Shown here in pieces: positions 62,234 to 64,000 of a stretch of DNA of 64,000 bases (position 1 is the first letter of the stretch; every line of letters begins with the position of its first letter). Source of the DNA: an uncultured Stenotrophomonas sp. (GTDB taxonomy: Bacteria; Pseudomonadota; Gammaproteobacteria; Xanthomonadales; Xanthomonadaceae); assembly GCF_913778665.1 (NCBI RefSeq), contig NZ_CAJYVQ010000004.1:186001-250000 (forward strand), read 5' to 3'. The position numbers and the translations under genes are program-made. The notes beneath the pieces are model-generated. The model saw nothing but the letters and a program-made list of their open reading frames with translations, had not been told where the DNA came from and ran no database searches.

Positions 62234-64000
62234 ATGGCCCCCCGCAACCGCCAAGGGCTTTACGACCCGCGCTCCGAGCGCGATGCCTGTGGATTCGGCA
62301 TGGTCGCCCAGCTCGACGATCAACCTTCGCGCCTGTTGGTTGATACCGCCATCGCCGCGCTTTCGCGCATGACCCACCGTGGTGGCGTTGCCGCCGATGG
62401 CCTGACCGGCGATGGCTGCGGCCTGCTGCTGCGCCGCCCCGATGCGTTCCTGAAACTGCTGGCCAGCGAAGCCGGCATCACCATTGCCGCGCGCTTTGCC
62501 GCCGGCCTGGTGTTCCTGCCGCACGCTGCCGATGCGGCGCAGGCCTGCCGCACCCGATTGCAGGAAGAACTGGAAAAGGTCGGATGCCGGGTGGCGGGCT
62601 GGCGCGACGTGCCCACCGACGACAGCGTCTGCGGCCAGCTGGCGCGCGACACGCTGCCGCGAATCGAGCAGGTGTTCGTCGATGCCGGAGTCGGCCAGGA
62701 TGACGCCGGCTTCGCGCTGGCGCTGTTCCTGGCCCGCCGCCGCAGCGAACAGCAGCTGCGCGAGTACGCCGACTTCTACGTCACCACGCTCACCCCGGAT
62801 TCGATCAGCTACAAGGGTATGGTGCTGCCGGACAAGCTGAGCCGCTTCTACCCGGACCTGCAGCGCCGCGAACTGGCCTCCAGCGCGATCGTGTTCCACC
62901 AGCGCTTCTCAACCAACACGCTGCCGCGCTGGCCGCTGGCGCACCCGTTCCGCATGCTCGCCCACAACGGCGAGATCAACACCATTGAAGGCAACCGGCG
63001 CTGGGCGCAGGCGCGCAGCAAGGTGTGGAAAACCCCGCGGTTCGACATCGCCGAGTTCGATCCTGTCATCTCCATGCACGGTTCGGACTCGCAGAGCCTG
63101 GACAACATGCTGGAGCTGATGGTCGCCGGTGGCATGGAACTGATCCAGGCGCTGCGCATCCTCGTGCCGCCGGCCACGCAGTCGCTGGAGTTCAAGGACC
63201 CGGACCTGGCGGCGTTCTACGAGTTCCATGGCCTGAACAGCGAGCCGTGGGACGGCCCGGCCGGCATCGTCGCCTGCGACAGTCGCTACGCCGTGTGTAC
63301 CCTCGACCGCAATGGCCTGCGCCCGGCGCGCTGGATGCTGACCGCCGACCGCCACTTCCTGGTCGCCTCCGAAGCCGGCGTGTGGGAAGTGCCGACCGAG
63401 CGCGTGGTGCGCAAGGGCAAGCTCGGCCCCGGCGAGATGGTGGCCATCGACCTCAAGCGCGGCGACCTGCTCGATTCGGACGCGGTGGATCGCATCAACC
63501 GTGGCCGCGCGCCGTACAAGCAGTGGCTGCAGCAGGGCGTGACCTACCTGCAGACCGAACTGATCGATCCGTCGCTGGTGGAAGAGCCGTTCGACGAAGG
63601 CACCCTGCGCAGCTACCACAAGCTGTACCAGCTCAGCAGCGAGGAAGTGGAGCAGGTGTTGCGGCCGCTGGCCGAGACCGAGCAGGAGGCCACCGGCTCG
63701 ATGGGCGACGACACGCCGATGGCCGTGCTCAGCCAGCGCAGCCGCCCGCTCTACGACTATTTCCGCCAAGCCTTCGCGCAGGTCACCAACCCGCCGATCG
63801 ATCCGCTGCGCGAAGACTGCGCGATGTCCCTGTCCACCCAGCTCGGCAAGGAGACCAACATCTTCCATGCCGGCCCGGAGACGGTGAACCACGTCATCCT
63901 CAACTCGCCGGTGCTGAGCCAGCGCAAGCTGCGCCAGCTGCTGAAGATGGACCAGTACGTGCAGGCCAACCGTCTGCTCGACCTGTCCTACAGCGAAGAC
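62234..64000 (+). CDS. gltB: Glutamate synthase large subunit, N-terminal part
   Basis: The frame runs from the ATG at 62234 to the window edge without a stop (589 codons). It encodes the amidotransferase half of the NADPH-GOGAT large subunit, which makes glutamate from glutamine and 2-oxoglutarate. After a short propeptide (MAPRNRQGLYDPRSERDA) comes the nucleophile cysteine in CGFGMVAQ. Further blocks are MTHRGGVAADGLTGDGCG, FHQRFSTNTLPRWPLAHPFRMLAHNGEINTI and LDRNGLRPARW. GAGG precedes the ATG by five bases. The rest of the gene lies beyond the window. Confidence 0.95.
   Translation, partial: MAPRNRQGLYDPRSERDACGFGMVAQLDDQPSRLLVDTAIAALSRMTHRGGVAADGLTGDGCGLLLRRPDAFLKLLASEAGITIAARFAAGLVFLPHAADAAQACRTRLQEELEKVGCRVAGWRDVPTDDSVCGQLARDTLPRIEQVFVDAGVGQDDAGFALALFLARRRSEQQLREYADFYVTTLTPDSISYKGMVLPDKLSRFYPDLQRRELASSAIVFHQRFSTNTLPRWPLAHPFRMLAHNGEINTIEGNRRWAQARSKVWKTPRFDIAEFDPVISMHGSDSQSLDNMLELMVAGGMELIQALRILVPPATQSLEFKDPDLAAFYEFHGLNSEPWDGPAGIVACDSRYAVCTLDRNGLRPARWMLTADRHFLVASEAGVWEVPTERVVRKGKLGPGEMVAIDLKRGDLLDSDAVDRINRGRAPYKQWLQQGVTYLQTELIDPSLVEEPFDEGTLRSYHKLYQLSSEEVEQVLRPLAETEQEATGSMGDDTPMAVLSQRSRPLYDYFRQAFAQVTNPPIDPLREDCAMSLSTQLGKETNIFHAGPETVNHVILNSPVLSQRKLRQLLKMDQYVQANRLLDLSYSED

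Overview
The window is high-GC chromosomal DNA from a gammaproteobacterium of the Xanthomonadaceae, most likely Stenotrophomonas (S. maltophilia complex). The evidence is the gene content (ntrBC, glnA-glnK-amtB, a MoxR/TldD operon, I78 inhibitor lipoproteins), strong G/C third positions, and many short intergenic palindromes carrying a terminal GTAG or its complement, as in the SMAG repeats known from S. maltophilia. I saw no rRNA, tRNA, CRISPR, prophage or insertion sequence. This is assigned by recognition only; no database search was made.

Layout. 1-3.9 kb: thiolase, an unrecognised protein, and two tandem Cu/Zn superoxide dismutase lipoproteins. 3.9-6.4 kb: ntrB-ntrC. 6.6-11.8 kb: a TonB receptor under a clear Zur box, an EF-hand protein, mltA, an AT-rich islet with one small gene, and an AmiD-like amidase. 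11.9-15.7 kb: amtB, glnK and glnA (minus strand). glnA is preceded by a consensus sigma-54 promoter and two NtrC sites; uppP diverges from it. 16.5-26.5 kb: envelope and lipid functions (META/DUF4377 lipoprotein, PEBP protein, TPR-sulfotransferase, and a minus-strand run parA-sixA-yceI-PLD-thioesterase-plsC-yheT). 26.6-33.7 kb: a Ycf46-like AAA ATPase, a TPR protein, a single-chain indolepyruvate oxidoreductase and a DUF938 methyltransferase.

34.2-46.6 kb is one nine-gene operon: two Tat-signal TldD-like metalloproteases, a PmbA/TldE-like partner, a DUF4159 protein, a MoxR ATPase, a DUF58 protein and three membrane proteins (BatA-like, DUF4175-like, and a large unassigned one). 46.6-51.2 kb holds two IgaA/UmoB-family membrane proteins; the second lacks the whole periplasmic domain. 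51.3-54.8 kb is a helicase-exonuclease pair resembling mrfA-mrfB. 54.9-62.1 kb has three I78 inhibitor lipoproteins, a BlaI/BlaR1-type pair with a double operator, a divergent serine hydrolase, a short-chain dehydrogenase with a histone-like tail, and topoisomerase IB. The window ends inside gltB.

Two themes stand out. First, nitrogen: NtrB/NtrC, GlnK, AmtB, glutamine synthetase and glutamate synthase all lie within 60 kb, and the glnA control region can be read directly. Second, the cell envelope: the TldD/MoxR operon, the IgaA pair, uppP, mltA, the amidase and many lipoproteins. Two ~100-bp elements (28.2 and 33.9 kb) share a conserved core but have different, internally complementary arms. 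They look like a dispersed structured element.
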